From NCBI RefSeq assembly GCF_020216685.1, contig NZ_JAIWNS010000071.1:1-17625 (forward strand): a stretch of DNA of 17,625 bases, in the 5' to 3' direction. The translations under genes were made by a program, and so were the position numbers. The notes under the pieces are model-generated. The model ran no database searches and was not told the origin of the DNA. It saw nothing but the letters and a program-made list of their open reading frames with translations. This DNA is from Methanospirillum hungatei. Lineage in GTDB: Archaea > Halobacteriota > Methanomicrobia > Methanomicrobiales > Methanospirillaceae. Shown one piece after another: positions 1-6,867 of the stretch (position 1 is its first letter; the number at the start of each line of letters is the position of its first letter).

Positions 1-114
1 GTCATCCTTTTTGGTATCTTCCCCCAGCAGGTTGTCGATACGCTGGTTGCTCCGGCAGCAACTGCCCTTGTGGATTATAAAGGATACCTTGCTGCAGTTC
101 TCGGAGGTGCATAA
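1..114 (+). CDS. mbhH: Mbh hydrogenase antiporter-like membrane subunit (MbhH-type), C-terminal end only
   Basis: Only the last 37 codons are inside the window, ending at TAA 112-114. The visible piece has the GIFPQQVVD stretch and a hydrophobic end, as expected for the C-terminus of NuoL/M/N or MrpD-type ion-translocating subunits, which often carry a G-x-x-P turn before the last helices. The identification leans mainly on position: it lies directly before an MbhI-MbhN series, where Pyrococcus Mbh has the MrpD-like subunit MbhH. In the complex this subunit would form the distal ion channel in the membrane. The stop codon abuts the next start (TAAATG), so the two genes are translationally linked. 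The fragment is too short to exclude another NuoL-family member. Confidence 0.6.
   Translation, partial: VILFGIFPQQVVDTLVAPAATALVDYKGYLAAVLGGA
103..109 (+). promoter_or_regulatory. Shine-Dalgarno of mbhI
   Basis: GGAGGTG lies 5 bases before the ATG at 115, inside the end of the upstream gene. It fixes the mbhI start. Confidence 0.75.
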
Positions 115-462
115 ATGATCGAGTCATTCACACTTTCCACCGGCTTTGGTTCGTGGAATGCCATTTTCTGGGTGATCGCCTTTGTTATCGCCTTCATCAT
201 CGGCTGGCTTATCTGGTCACGGGGTGAGAAGACGTATGATTCGAGTGCAGGAGCAACTGCCCCGTTCCTCTCAGGAAATGCAGAGCCAGAAAAAGAAGCG
301 TTACATATCAGGGCCGGAAACCTCTACTGGGGATATACCGATGCCCTGTCGGGATACTATAAATTCGTAAAACCCTTCCATACCGGTAATCTCTCTGATT
401 ACTTCCTGGCGTACCTCTTTGTTACCGCTCTTGTCCTTATCGTGGTGGTGATCCTGAAATGA
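115..462 (+). CDS. mbhI: Mbh hydrogenase small membrane subunit (MbhI-type)
   Basis: This 115-residue protein has two predicted membrane helices (about residues 14-34 and 96-114). Between them is a loop with YWGYTDALSGYY (71-82), then a His-Thr-Gly plus Asp-Tyr segment (89-96). Similar short linker segments are found at the C-terminal ends of NuoL/M-type subunits. In Pyrococcus Mbh the equivalent MbhI (about the same length) lies between the antiporter subunit MbhH and the hydrogenase small subunit MbhJ, and helps join the antiporter and hydrogenase membrane modules. Gene order here is the same. A strong GGAGGTG precedes the ATG, which abuts the upstream stop. Its own stop overlaps the next start as ATGA. 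Assignment is by size, topology and synteny, since the sequence itself is weakly conserved. Confidence 0.7.
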   Translation: MIESFTLSTGFGSWNAIFWVIAFVIAFIIGWLIWSRGEKTYDSSAGATAPFLSGNAEPEKEALHIRAGNLYWGYTDALSGYYKFVKPFHTGNLSDYFLAYLFVTALVLIVVVILK

Positions 463-896
463 AACTCTCTCCATCATTTAACCGGTCGCTCTGGGTATTT
501 CATGTAAATTCAGGGTCCTGTAACGGATGTGATATCGAGATCGTCGCAGCACTCTGCCCCCGGTATGACCCTGAGCGGTTTGGAATAAAACTTGTCGGAT
601 CACCACGGCATGCAGATGTTCTGCTCGTCACCGGCCCGGTCACCCATCAGATGAGAGACCGGGTAAAACGGGTCTATGAGCAGATGGCAGCTCCGAAGGT
701 GGTCATGTGTGTGGGAACCTGTGGTCAGTCAGGAGGAGTGTTTTATGACTCCTACAATCTTGACGGACCAATCGACCAGGTAATCCCGGTGGATGTCTAT
801 GTGCCTGGCTGTGCACCCCGGCCCGAAGCAATAATATACGGTGTGGTGCAGGCGATTGCAAAACTTGAGCGACTTGAAAAGGAGGTGAGTTCATGA
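459..896 (+). CDS. mbhJ: Mbh [NiFe] hydrogenase small subunit (NuoB-like)
   Basis: A 145-residue protein of the NuoB / group 4 hydrogenase small-subunit family. It carries one [4Fe-4S] cluster next to the Ni-Fe site and passes electrons between it and the ferredoxin-like subunit. The four expected cysteines are present: C21 and C24 in GSCNGCD, C88 in GTCGQSGG, and C118 in PGCAPRPE. There is no signal peptide or membrane helix, fitting a cytoplasmic peripheral subunit. The length matches Ech and Mbh small subunits and is much shorter than uptake hydrogenase small subunits. The ATG overlaps the mbhI stop (ATGA) and is preceded by GGTGAT at 447-452. Confidence 0.9.
   Translation: MKLSPSFNRSLWVFHVNSGSCNGCDIEIVAALCPRYDPERFGIKLVGSPRHADVLLVTGPVTHQMRDRVKRVYEQMAAPKVVMCVGTCGQSGGVFYDSYNLDGPIDQVIPVDVYVPGCAPRPEAIIYGVVQAIAKLERLEKEVSS
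881..888 (+). promoter_or_regulatory. Shine-Dalgarno of mbhK
   Basis: GGAGGTGA lies 4 bases before the ATG at 893, within the last codons of mbhJ. It supports 893 over the in-frame ATG at 905. Confidence 0.75.
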
Positions 897-1525
897 GAGC
901 AACCATGACACCACAGGAACTGGCAGACCGGTTTGTCCAGAAATTCGGCAGCAGGGTGAGTAATATCCAGGTAAAGGAGCGGCGTGAAGGAGTGAAAAAA
1001 CTCCCCCAGAAGACTGTGTGGATGACGGTTTCCCGTGAAGATCTCAATGATGCGGTTGCAGAGCTCATCTCCATAGATTATCCGCATCTCGGGGTTATCG
1101 CAGCTGCTGATAATGGTGACATGATTGACCTTCTCTACCATCTTCAGGTCTTCTTCGGAGGAAAACACGAGGAGATCTGTGTGGTGTTCACCGTCCAGGT
1201 TCCAAAATCAGATCCCCATGTACCCACGATATCAGGACTCATCCCCGGTGCTGTCTATTCGGAACGGGAAAAGCAGGACATGATCGGGGTGACCGTCGAT
1301 GGCATTCCGGATTCACGGCGTATCTTCCTGCCCGACGACTTCCCTGAGGAGGTATACCCCTGGAGAAAGGATGAGAAGGGCATTCCCCCGTCCATGGTCA
1401 GAGAACTCTGGAAGGTTGATCGTCCGACCGACCGGCCTGTCCCCCCGGTATCAGAACCCGAACCGGTTGAGAAGAAAGAACCTGAACCTGCCAAAGAGGC
1501 CCCATCAGGAGGTGCGGCAGAATGA
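893..1525 (+). CDS. mbhK: Mbh hydrogenase NuoC-like subunit with a Pro/Glu/Lys-rich tail
   Basis: A 210-residue homologue of the NuoC 30 kDa subunit (MbhK, EchD, HycE N-terminal domain). It has no redox centre and serves as a structural partner of the large subunit. The family signature is seen at about 122-152: YSEREKQDMIGV, then G-I-P-D-S-R-R and LPDDFPEEVYPW. After about residue 177 the protein becomes low-complexity and charged (Pro, Glu, Lys; PEPVEKKEPEPAKE at 189-202) and is probably disordered. NuoC-like subunits usually end near the tryptophan-containing motif, so this tail of about 33 residues is an addition. It starts by ATGA overlap with mbhJ, and its own stop overlaps the mbhL start. 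Confidence 0.85.
   Translation: MRATMTPQELADRFVQKFGSRVSNIQVKERREGVKKLPQKTVWMTVSREDLNDAVAELISIDYPHLGVIAAADNGDMIDLLYHLQVFFGGKHEEICVVFTVQVPKSDPHVPTISGLIPGAVYSEREKQDMIGVTVDGIPDSRRIFLPDDFPEEVYPWRKDEKGIPPSMVRELWKVDRPTDRPVPPVSEPEPVEKKEPEPAKEAPSGGAAE
1507..1514 (+). promoter_or_regulatory. Shine-Dalgarno of mbhL
   Basis: AGGAGGTG lies 7 bases before the ATG at 1522. It is embedded in the tail codons of mbhK. Confidence 0.7.
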
Positions 1526-2751
1526 GTCAGAAAAAGGCACCCTATGAACTCCCCATCGGCCCGATTCATCCGGCATTAAAAGAACCGATCAATTTCACCT
1601 TTCAGATGAACGGGGAGGTTATTGAAAAGGTGGATTTTGCACCCGGACGGGCACACCGTGGCATTGAATGGATGGGTATGCGGAGAAACCCGGTTCAGAT
1701 CCTGCACCTGTGTGATCGGATCTGTGGTATCTGCGGCGTTGCCCATGCACTTGTCTTTGCACAGGCGGTTGAGCAGATAGCAGATATTGAGGTTCCTGAC
1801 CGGGCGTATTATGTCCGGACCATTATTGCCGAGTTCGAGCGGATCCAGTCTCATATCCTCTGGGCAGGAGTCGCAGCCCATGAACTTGGATTTGATACCC
1901 TCTTCTACCTTGCCTGGCAGATACGGGAAGAGTCAGTCGATGTGATCGAGTACATCACCGGGAACCGGGTCAATTATGGTATCATGATGCTTGGAGGAAC
2001 CCGCCGGGACATTACCGCAGATATGTTCCCCCGTCTGGAGCAGGCACTCCGGTACTATGAAGGGCTCCTTGAGAAGATGGTCAACCTCTTCCTCAATGAC
2101 AAGACCATTGCCATGCGGTGTAAAAATACCGGAATCCTGACAAAACGCCGGGCTTTGGAACTTGCAACGGTGGGACCCACCTCACGGGCATCAGGTCTTG
2201 CCATGGATGTCAGGATTGATTCACCCTATGCAGCATATGGGGACCTTGATTTTGATATCGTGCTTCCTGATGTGTATGACAGTGAAGGCAACGGGGATGT
2301 CTATGACCGGATCATCGTCCGTATCTTTGAGATAAAACAGTCGATTGACATCATCAGACAATGCATGAAGCAGATGCCTGAAGGCCCGGTCCTTGCTGAA
2401 GAGAAGTATGCAAAGCTGCTTATGAATCTGAAGAAAGCATCAGGCGAGGCATTTGCACGGGTTGAGGCGCCCCGTGGAGAGGATATGCACTATGTCAGGA
2501 TGAATGGAAAGCAGGAAGCTCCCGAGATGTGGAAGGTCAAGGCATCCACCTACTCAAACCAGATGGCATGGGTGGAGATCCTTCAGGGAGAACAGATTGC
2601 AGACATTCCAATCATTGTTGCATCCATTGATCCCTGTATGTCATGCACCGACCGGGTAGCTGTTGTCGGTCAGGACGGGAGTGCAGGCATCATGACAAAG
2701 GAACATCTGCACCGGTTGTCTGTTCGGAAGACACGGAGGCTGCAGTCATGA
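1522..2751 (+). CDS. mbhL: Mbh [NiFe] hydrogenase large (catalytic) subunit
   Basis: This 409-residue subunit holds the Ni-Fe centre that reduces protons or oxidises H2. The four nickel-ligating cysteines are intact: C68 and C71 in RICGICG, and C372 and C375 in DPCMSCTDR. The C-terminal motif ends in Arg rather than His, as in group 4 hydrogenases (Ech, Mbh, Hyc). Intact ligands separate it from MBX and complex I NuoD homologues, which have lost them. About 31 residues follow R378, so if processing follows the usual pattern, a HycI-type endopeptidase would remove this tail after Ni insertion. No maturation genes (hyp, hycI) are in the window. The start overlaps the mbhK stop (ATGA) and the end overlaps mbhM (ATGA at 2748-2751). 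Confidence 0.92.
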   Translation: MSQKKAPYELPIGPIHPALKEPINFTFQMNGEVIEKVDFAPGRAHRGIEWMGMRRNPVQILHLCDRICGICGVAHALVFAQAVEQIADIEVPDRAYYVRTIIAEFERIQSHILWAGVAAHELGFDTLFYLAWQIREESVDVIEYITGNRVNYGIMMLGGTRRDITADMFPRLEQALRYYEGLLEKMVNLFLNDKTIAMRCKNTGILTKRRALELATVGPTSRASGLAMDVRIDSPYAAYGDLDFDIVLPDVYDSEGNGDVYDRIIVRIFEIKQSIDIIRQCMKQMPEGPVLAEEKYAKLLMNLKKASGEAFARVEAPRGEDMHYVRMNGKQEAPEMWKVKASTYSNQMAWVEILQGEQIADIPIIVASIDPCMSCTDRVAVVGQDGSAGIMTKEHLHRLSVRKTRRLQS

Positions 2752-3779
2752 TTGGAGAGCTTCTCACCACAGGTGTGGGTGTTGTCCTTATCACCCTGTT
2801 TGGGATCATCGCCGGTCTGTTCCTCATGGGGGTTGACCGTATCTGTGCTGCACGAATGCAGATGCGGCAGGGACCTCCCCTGACCCAGCCCTTTACCGAC
2901 ATCAGAAAACTCCTCTGCAAGGATTCAATCGTTCCCGCGAATGCAATCCCGTCACTTTTCAATGCTGCCCCCATCGTTGCATTTGCCTCAGCAGTGACGG
3001 TACTCTTTTACCTTCCCCTGGGCAGCATCCTCCCGGTCGGGACCCCACTTCCCATGGTTGGTGAATATGGAGATCTCATCCTGATCATGTACCTCCTGAC
3101 GGTCCCCGCCCTTGCCATGGTTGCCGGTGGATTTGCATCAGGATCCCCGTATGCAAGTGTTGGTGCCCAGCGTGAGATGGTGACCATGATAGCCTATGAG
3201 TTTCCCCTTGCGATTGCTATTGTCGCAATTGCCTGGAGACTTGCAGTCGCCGGGTTAGTCATGCCGTTCTCGGTAAACACGCTCGCTGCACATCCCATCT
3301 GGACGGTTGTGGGACCGGTCGGGATCATCGGCTGTATCCTCCTGCTTATCGTTCTGGCCTGGGTCACTCCTGCCGAACTTTCCCGGATCCCCTGTGATAC
3401 TCCTGAAGCAGAGACTGAGCTGTGCGGCGGACTTCTGGTCGAGTACTCAGGACGAAACCTTGCTCTCTTCTCCCTCTCCATGGCGGCAAAACTGGTGGCA
3501 ATGGCAGGACTTGCGGTGCTGCTCTTCTTCCCGTGGAATCTCTCTCCGGTTCTTGGATTGTCGGGAGTCATGGCAACCGGAGTAGATTTGGTTTTCTTCC
3601 TCCTGAAGGTGATTGTGGTGATGTTCTTCTCCGTATCACTCGTCCGGGTGGTTATGGCACGGTTCAGGATCAATACCGTCGTCTCCCTGTACTGGGGATG
3701 GCTCACGACCATTGGTCTTATCGGGATGTTACTCATCATCCTTGACGGGAGCTTCCTCTTCGGGGGGTGCTTCTCATGA
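2748..3779 (+). CDS. mbhM: Mbh hydrogenase membrane anchor (NuoH-like)
   Basis: A 343-residue, very hydrophobic protein with about eight membrane helices. It belongs to the NuoH / EchB / HycD / MbhM family, which anchors the peripheral hydrogenase arm and lies next to the quinone-site-like cavity where redox and ion movement are coupled. Family motifs are clear: GPPLTQPFTDIRKLL near residue 40, an AQREMVTMIAYEFPL segment in the middle, and the PCDTPEAETELCGG loop with LVEYSG. An open frame extends upstream to 2643 inside mbhL, but the ATG at 2748 overlaps the mbhL stop and has GGAGG at 2735-2739, so that start is chosen. Its stop overlaps the mbhN start by ATGA. Confidence 0.9.
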   Translation: MIGELLTTGVGVVLITLFGIIAGLFLMGVDRICAARMQMRQGPPLTQPFTDIRKLLCKDSIVPANAIPSLFNAAPIVAFASAVTVLFYLPLGSILPVGTPLPMVGEYGDLILIMYLLTVPALAMVAGGFASGSPYASVGAQREMVTMIAYEFPLAIAIVAIAWRLAVAGLVMPFSVNTLAAHPIWTVVGPVGIIGCILLLIVLAWVTPAELSRIPCDTPEAETELCGGLLVEYSGRNLALFSLSMAAKLVAMAGLAVLLFFPWNLSPVLGLSGVMATGVDLVFFLLKVIVVMFFSVSLVRVVMARFRINTVVSLYWGWLTTIGLIGMLLIILDGSFLFGGCFS

Positions 3780-4180
3780 TTAAACTCCCCTCAGTTCCGA
3801 TGGTGCTCCGCCAGCTCCTGAAAAAGCCGGCGACCAACTTCTTCCCGGCAAAAAACCTCCCCCCGACAATCACCGGATTTCTGGAGTCCGTGGCTGCAGG
3901 AAAAGCAACAATTCATCCGCCGATTCCAACACCGGTCAAATACCGGGGGAAGATCCTCTATGACCGGAACACCTGTATCGGGTGTAAAATGTGTATCAGG
4001 GTCTGTCCGGCAAATGCAATTGAGTTTATACCCGAGACGAAGAGAATCAGGATATGGGTAACCCAGTGTGTCTTCTGCAGTCAGTGTAATGACATCTGTC
4101 CAAAAGACTGCCTGCACATGTCTTCAGACTTCCTTTTAGCGACTGAAGACAGGTTTAATGAAAATTTGATTGTAGAATAA
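3776..4180 (+). CDS. mbhN: Mbh hydrogenase ferredoxin-like subunit with two [4Fe-4S] clusters (NuoI-like)
   Basis: A 134-residue polyferredoxin-type subunit that takes electrons from soluble ferredoxin and relays them to the small subunit. Two [4Fe-4S] motifs are present: C67-x2-C70-x2-C73-x3-C77 in CIGCKMCIRVCP, and C98-x2-C101-x2-C104-x3-C108 in CVFCSQCNDICP. It belongs to the NuoI / EchF / MbhN family. The N-terminal 55 residues lack a membrane helix. A GTG at 3767 would add three residues, but the ATG at 3776 forms the same ATGA overlap as the rest of the operon and has GGGGGGTG at 3762-3769. It is the last gene of the operon, and the next gene is on the other strand. Confidence 0.9.
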   Translation: MIKLPSVPMVLRQLLKKPATNFFPAKNLPPTITGFLESVAAGKATIHPPIPTPVKYRGKILYDRNTCIGCKMCIRVCPANAIEFIPETKRIRIWVTQCVFCSQCNDICPKDCLHMSSDFLLATEDRFNENLIVE

Positions 4181-4197
4181 TCTGATGAGAACCGGGA

Positions 4198-5574
4198 TCA
4201 ACCGGATAACTCATGCATCATTTTTTTCCTGGCGTCGGTAAGGGCAGGCCCGATGGATACCGGATACCTGGATGGATGCATCAGTCTGACCACGTCAGCG
4301 GGTATTGACTGCAAAGAAGCAATAACATAATCTCTGATATCCGGTAGTGGTCGTTTCTGCCGGAGAATGGCCCCATCACACAAAGCCAGGGTAAGCAGGG
4401 GGACAGAACCCGGAGTATCAAATCCGGCTGACGCGAGTTCAATACAGTCCCCGGCCATCATGCCCTGAGCATCAAAGGAGCGGTACACCTGCTTGATACC
4501 AGGAAGCGAGGTCTTGTCGGTATGGTCAGTCACCTTCATCCGCATCTCACAGGTGCCGGTTGTGTGCTCTATTGCTGATAATTTATATACACCGGCAATG
4601 GCAGGGGACTCATGACCGGTGACAAGCCTGGTCCCGACGCCATAGATATCGATCGGTGCTCCCTGCTCTTTTAGTGCGTATATGCTATACTCATCAAGAT
4701 CTCCTGATGCGACTATCTTTGTCTCAAAAAGTCCTGCATCGTCAAGCATCTTTCGTGCCTGTTTTGAGAGCGAGAGCATATCGCCGCTGTCAAGTCGCAC
4801 ACCGGCCAGGGTTTTCCCCTGTCTTTTCATCTCCTGGCCGACCTTGATAGCATGAACCATCCCGCTTCTGATCGTGTCATAGGTATCGACGAGCAGGATC
4901 GTCGCGTTAGGAAAAACCTCTGCATACCGTCTGAATGATTCCAGTTCAGAGGGGTATGACATGACATAGGAATGGGCATGGGTTCCTTTCACCGGGATAC
5001 CATATATCTTCCCCGCTTCCATATTAGATGTCCCCATACACCCCCCGATATATGCAGCACGTGAAGCAGAGAGTGCTCCGTCCGGCCCCTGGGCTCTTCT
5101 GGCCCCAAACTCCATGACAGCGTCAAATCCGGCAATCAGGCAGATACGCGCCGCTTTCGTTGCGATGAGTGAAGAAAAATTGATACGGTTTAATAGAGCG
5201 GTCTCAACCAGCTGACAGGAACCTATGGGGCCGCATACCCTGAACACCGGCCCGCCAGGAAAAACAACCGTCCCTTCATCGACTGCATGGACTGATCCGT
5301 CAAATCTCCAGTCTGATAACCAGGCAAGAAAGGCTTCATCAAAGATATGAAGAGACCTGATATACGCAATATCTTCCTTTGAAAACCGGGCATCCCGAAG
5401 AAATAAGAGCGCATCGTCTATTCCGGCCGCTACAATGTATTCACCCTGAAAAGGACAGGATCTGAAAAAAAGATCAAAGCAGGACTGATTATTAATGGTG
5501 CCCGATAAAAACCAGACATACATCATGGTCAGTTCATACAAATCGGTTAGGATTGGGGATTTCAGAGTACTCAT
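4198..5574 (-). CDS. pncB: Nicotinate phosphoribosyltransferase
   Basis: A 458-residue enzyme that joins nicotinate and PRPP, with ATP, to give nicotinate mononucleotide. This is the salvage entry to NAD. The start is recognised by the family-typical ILTDLYELTM at residues 8-17. Further family features are MEFGARRAQGPDG around 154-166, the GTHAHS motif near 197-202 holding the His expected to be phosphorylated, VRLDSGD, and IYGVGTRLVTG. An open frame continues upstream to 5766, but those 64 residues have no family character and would run through the divergent promoter region. The ATG at 5574 has GAAAGGT about 9 bases before it and a TATA-like element further upstream. The gene ends 17 bases from convergent mbhN. 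nadE, the last step of the same pathway, is elsewhere in the window. Confidence 0.92.
   Translation of the reverse strand: MSTLKSPILTDLYELTMMYVWFLSGTINNQSCFDLFFRSCPFQGEYIVAAGIDDALLFLRDARFSKEDIAYIRSLHIFDEAFLAWLSDWRFDGSVHAVDEGTVVFPGGPVFRVCGPIGSCQLVETALLNRINFSSLIATKAARICLIAGFDAVMEFGARRAQGPDGALSASRAAYIGGCMGTSNMEAGKIYGIPVKGTHAHSYVMSYPSELESFRRYAEVFPNATILLVDTYDTIRSGMVHAIKVGQEMKRQGKTLAGVRLDSGDMLSLSKQARKMLDDAGLFETKIVASGDLDEYSIYALKEQGAPIDIYGVGTRLVTGHESPAIAGVYKLSAIEHTTGTCEMRMKVTDHTDKTSLPGIKQVYRSFDAQGMMAGDCIELASAGFDTPGSVPLLTLALCDGAILRQKRPLPDIRDYVIASLQSIPADVVRLMHPSRYPVSIGPALTDARKKMMHELSG
4221..4227 (+). terminator. Possible U-tract terminator of the mbh operon
   Basis: Seven T residues lie 40 bases after the mbhN stop, inside the 3' end of the convergent pncB gene. 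Archaeal termination commonly uses such T-runs without a stable hairpin. The intergenic space is only 17 bases, so termination must occur within pncB sequence. Confidence 0.4.
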
Positions 5575-5610
5575 ATATTCATATACCTTTCTGATATCAG
5601 GTATGTCATC

Positions 5611-5626
5611 TCTCAATAAAATAGAC
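5611..5626 (-). promoter_or_regulatory. TATA-like element of pncB
   Basis: Read on the minus strand this gives CTATTTTATTGAG, about 40-50 bases before the pncB ATG. It would put the transcript start near 5585-5590, with room for the Shine-Dalgarno. This is a weak match judged by eye. Confidence 0.35.
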
Positions 5627-5680
5627 CATTCGTCTGATTCTGAGTGTATCAGTGCAGAGAAACAGAAAACTGACAGATCG

Positions 5681-5687
5681 AAATATT
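5681..5687 (+). promoter_or_regulatory. TATA-like element of the transglutaminase-like gene
   Basis: AAATATT lies about 25 bases before the inverted repeat at 5710 and 42 bases before the ATG at 5729. It would place the transcript start near 5710. The match is weak. Confidence 0.3.
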
Positions 5688-5709
5688 GATGCGATAAGCA
5701 CTTGAGATG

Positions 5710-5723
5710 ATCACCTTGGTGAT
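5710..5723. repeat. Short palindrome over the ribosome binding site of the transglutaminase-like gene
   Basis: ATCACC-TT-GGTGAT is a perfect 6-base inverted repeat with a 2-base loop. Its right arm contains the GGTGAT that acts as Shine-Dalgarno, 5 bases before the ATG at 5729. CTTG (5701-5704) and CAAG (5725-5728) outside it are also complementary. It could be an operator or a hairpin masking the ribosome site. A repeat this short can arise by chance. Confidence 0.4.
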
Positions 5724-5728
5724 ACAAG

Positions 5729-6379
5729 ATGCACCTCCCCCCACTCATACCTCCCGCATCTATCACTCCTTATCTATCCTGCTCAGGAGTGATCAACTGC
5801 ACGAATGCAGAGATACGGACTTTGGCACGCACATTAACCAGTTCTGAAACTGACGACATCGAACGGACCAGATCCCTGTACATCTGGGTCAGAGATTCAA
5901 TAGCTCATTCAGTTGATGCCGGACACAAAGATCTGATGTGGAATGCGACCGATGTCCTAAGCGCCGGACACGGACTTTGTTTTGGGAAGTCTCACCTGTT
6001 TGTTGCCTTATGCAGGGCACTTGGGATTCCTGCCGGTCTGTGTTATCAGCGGGTGCGACGTGAGGATGGGAGCTGGGTGCTCCATGGCCTTGCTGCAGTA
6101 TACCTCGAACAACTGGACAAGTGGATCCGACTTGATCCCAGGGGCAATAAACCGGGAGTATCTGCAGACTTTTCACTTGACAGGGAAAAAATTGCATATG
6201 AACCATCATATGACGGAGAATGGCTGGATCAGCATGTCTATCCGGAACCCTGGCAGGACATTACCCATCTGATTGATCTCTCACCCGGTGTTTCGGAGTT
6301 TATAGAAAATTCCGGGAGCATCAGATTTCCACCAGTCAATCAGGTCAGAATGCAGGGAATATCTATCTGCTCTACCTGA
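5729..6379 (+). CDS. Transglutaminase-like (papain-fold) protein
   Basis: A 216-residue protein of the transglutaminase-like superfamily. The likely catalytic triad is C84 in GHGLCFGKS, H119 in WVLHGLAAVYL, and D136 in WIRLDPRGN, in the usual order and spacing. Helices before it (TRSLYIWVRDSI, 48-58) fit the family core. There is no signal peptide or membrane segment, so it probably acts in the cytoplasm. Prokaryotic members include peptidases and amidases, and the substrate cannot be told from sequence. GGTGAT lies 5 bases before the ATG, inside a palindrome. It is divergent from pncB and ends 8 bases from convergent rlmH. No operon partner suggests a role. Confidence 0.8.
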   Translation: MHLPPLIPPASITPYLSCSGVINCTNAEIRTLARTLTSSETDDIERTRSLYIWVRDSIAHSVDAGHKDLMWNATDVLSAGHGLCFGKSHLFVALCRALGIPAGLCYQRVRREDGSWVLHGLAAVYLEQLDKWIRLDPRGNKPGVSADFSLDREKIAYEPSYDGEWLDQHVYPEPWQDITHLIDLSPGVSEFIENSGSIRFPPVNQVRMQGISICST

Positions 6380-6387
6380 TGCTCCGG

Positions 6388-6867
6388 CTATCGGTGATAG
6401 GGAAGACCCCTGATAATGGTAAATGCACGGTACAGCTGCTCATACAACAAAAGCCGTGCAATCTGATGAGGAAAGGTAAGAGCAGATAACGAGAGGATGA
6501 TATCCGCTCCCTTCAGGCATTCCTTTGATAATCCATGAGGGCCACCTATGATAAAAACCAGCTGATATGGCCCTTCTATCTCGCAGCGTCGTATCACCTC
6601 TGCCAGTCCCTCACTGGAGACCTGCTTTCCGGCCCGGTCCAGAACAATAACATAATCAAGCGAGTCTATTCCGGAGCAGAGTTTCTCTCCTTCAAAAACA
6701 CATGCCCTTTCAATGGTTGATGGATGAGAGTCAGGCACAGGCGCTTCTGGATATTCTGCACACTCTACCTGACAGAATAAGCTCATCCGTTTCGCATAGT
6801 CTGCGATGGCATCCCGGATGAATGGTTCTTTTATCTTTCCAATCGCACGGATTTTTATCCGGACCAT
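6388..6867 (-). CDS. rlmH: RlmH-type 23S rRNA (pseudouridine1915-N3)-methyltransferase
   Basis: A 159-residue SPOUT methyltransferase (E. coli RlmH is 155). In bacteria it uses SAM to methylate pseudouridine 1915 in helix 69 of 23S rRNA. Visible signatures are the SAM-loop FIIGGPHG at 105-112, the knot segment PHQIARLLLYEQLYRA at 133-148, and the invariant-looking C-terminus GLPYHR. All are in the expected places, so the enzyme looks intact. RlmH is mainly bacterial, with scattered archaeal occurrences. Its ATG overlaps the stop of the upstream sensor gene (TGATG, one base shared), implying co-translation. The 3' end lies 8 bases from the convergent transglutaminase-like gene. Confidence 0.92.
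   Translation of the reverse strand: MVRIKIRAIGKIKEPFIRDAIADYAKRMSLFCQVECAEYPEAPVPDSHPSTIERACVFEGEKLCSGIDSLDYVIVLDRAGKQVSSEGLAEVIRRCEIEGPYQLVFIIGGPHGLSKECLKGADIILSLSALTFPHQIARLLLYEQLYRAFTIIRGLPYHR

Noticed and set aside
703..1168. Two overlapping minus-strand frames of 123 codons across mbhJ/mbhK
   Set aside because: They are shadows of conserved hydrogenase genes, with no ribosome site and no recognisable product.
2643..2747. Upstream extension of the NuoH-like frame
   Set aside because: The 35 extra residues are polar, lie inside mbhL and lack family character. The ATG at 2748 has a Shine-Dalgarno and the operon-wide ATGA overlap.
3194..3739. 181-codon open frame on the minus strand inside mbhM
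   Set aside because: It is antisense to a well-supported membrane subunit, and its Ser/Thr/Arg-rich composition is typical of a shadow frame.
1..4180. Assignment of the operon as Ech or as MBX
   Set aside because: Ech has six subunits in a different order (NuoL, NuoH, small, NuoC, large, ferredoxin). MBX lacks the Ni ligands, whereas all four are present here.
5495..5689. 64-codon plus-strand frame antisense to the pncB start
   Set aside because: No ribosome site or recognisable content, and it overlaps both the pncB coding start and its promoter.
5575..5766. 64-codon N-terminal extension of pncB
   Set aside because: It would cover the divergent promoter and the start of the transglutaminase-like gene. 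The enzyme family begins just before LTDLYELTM.
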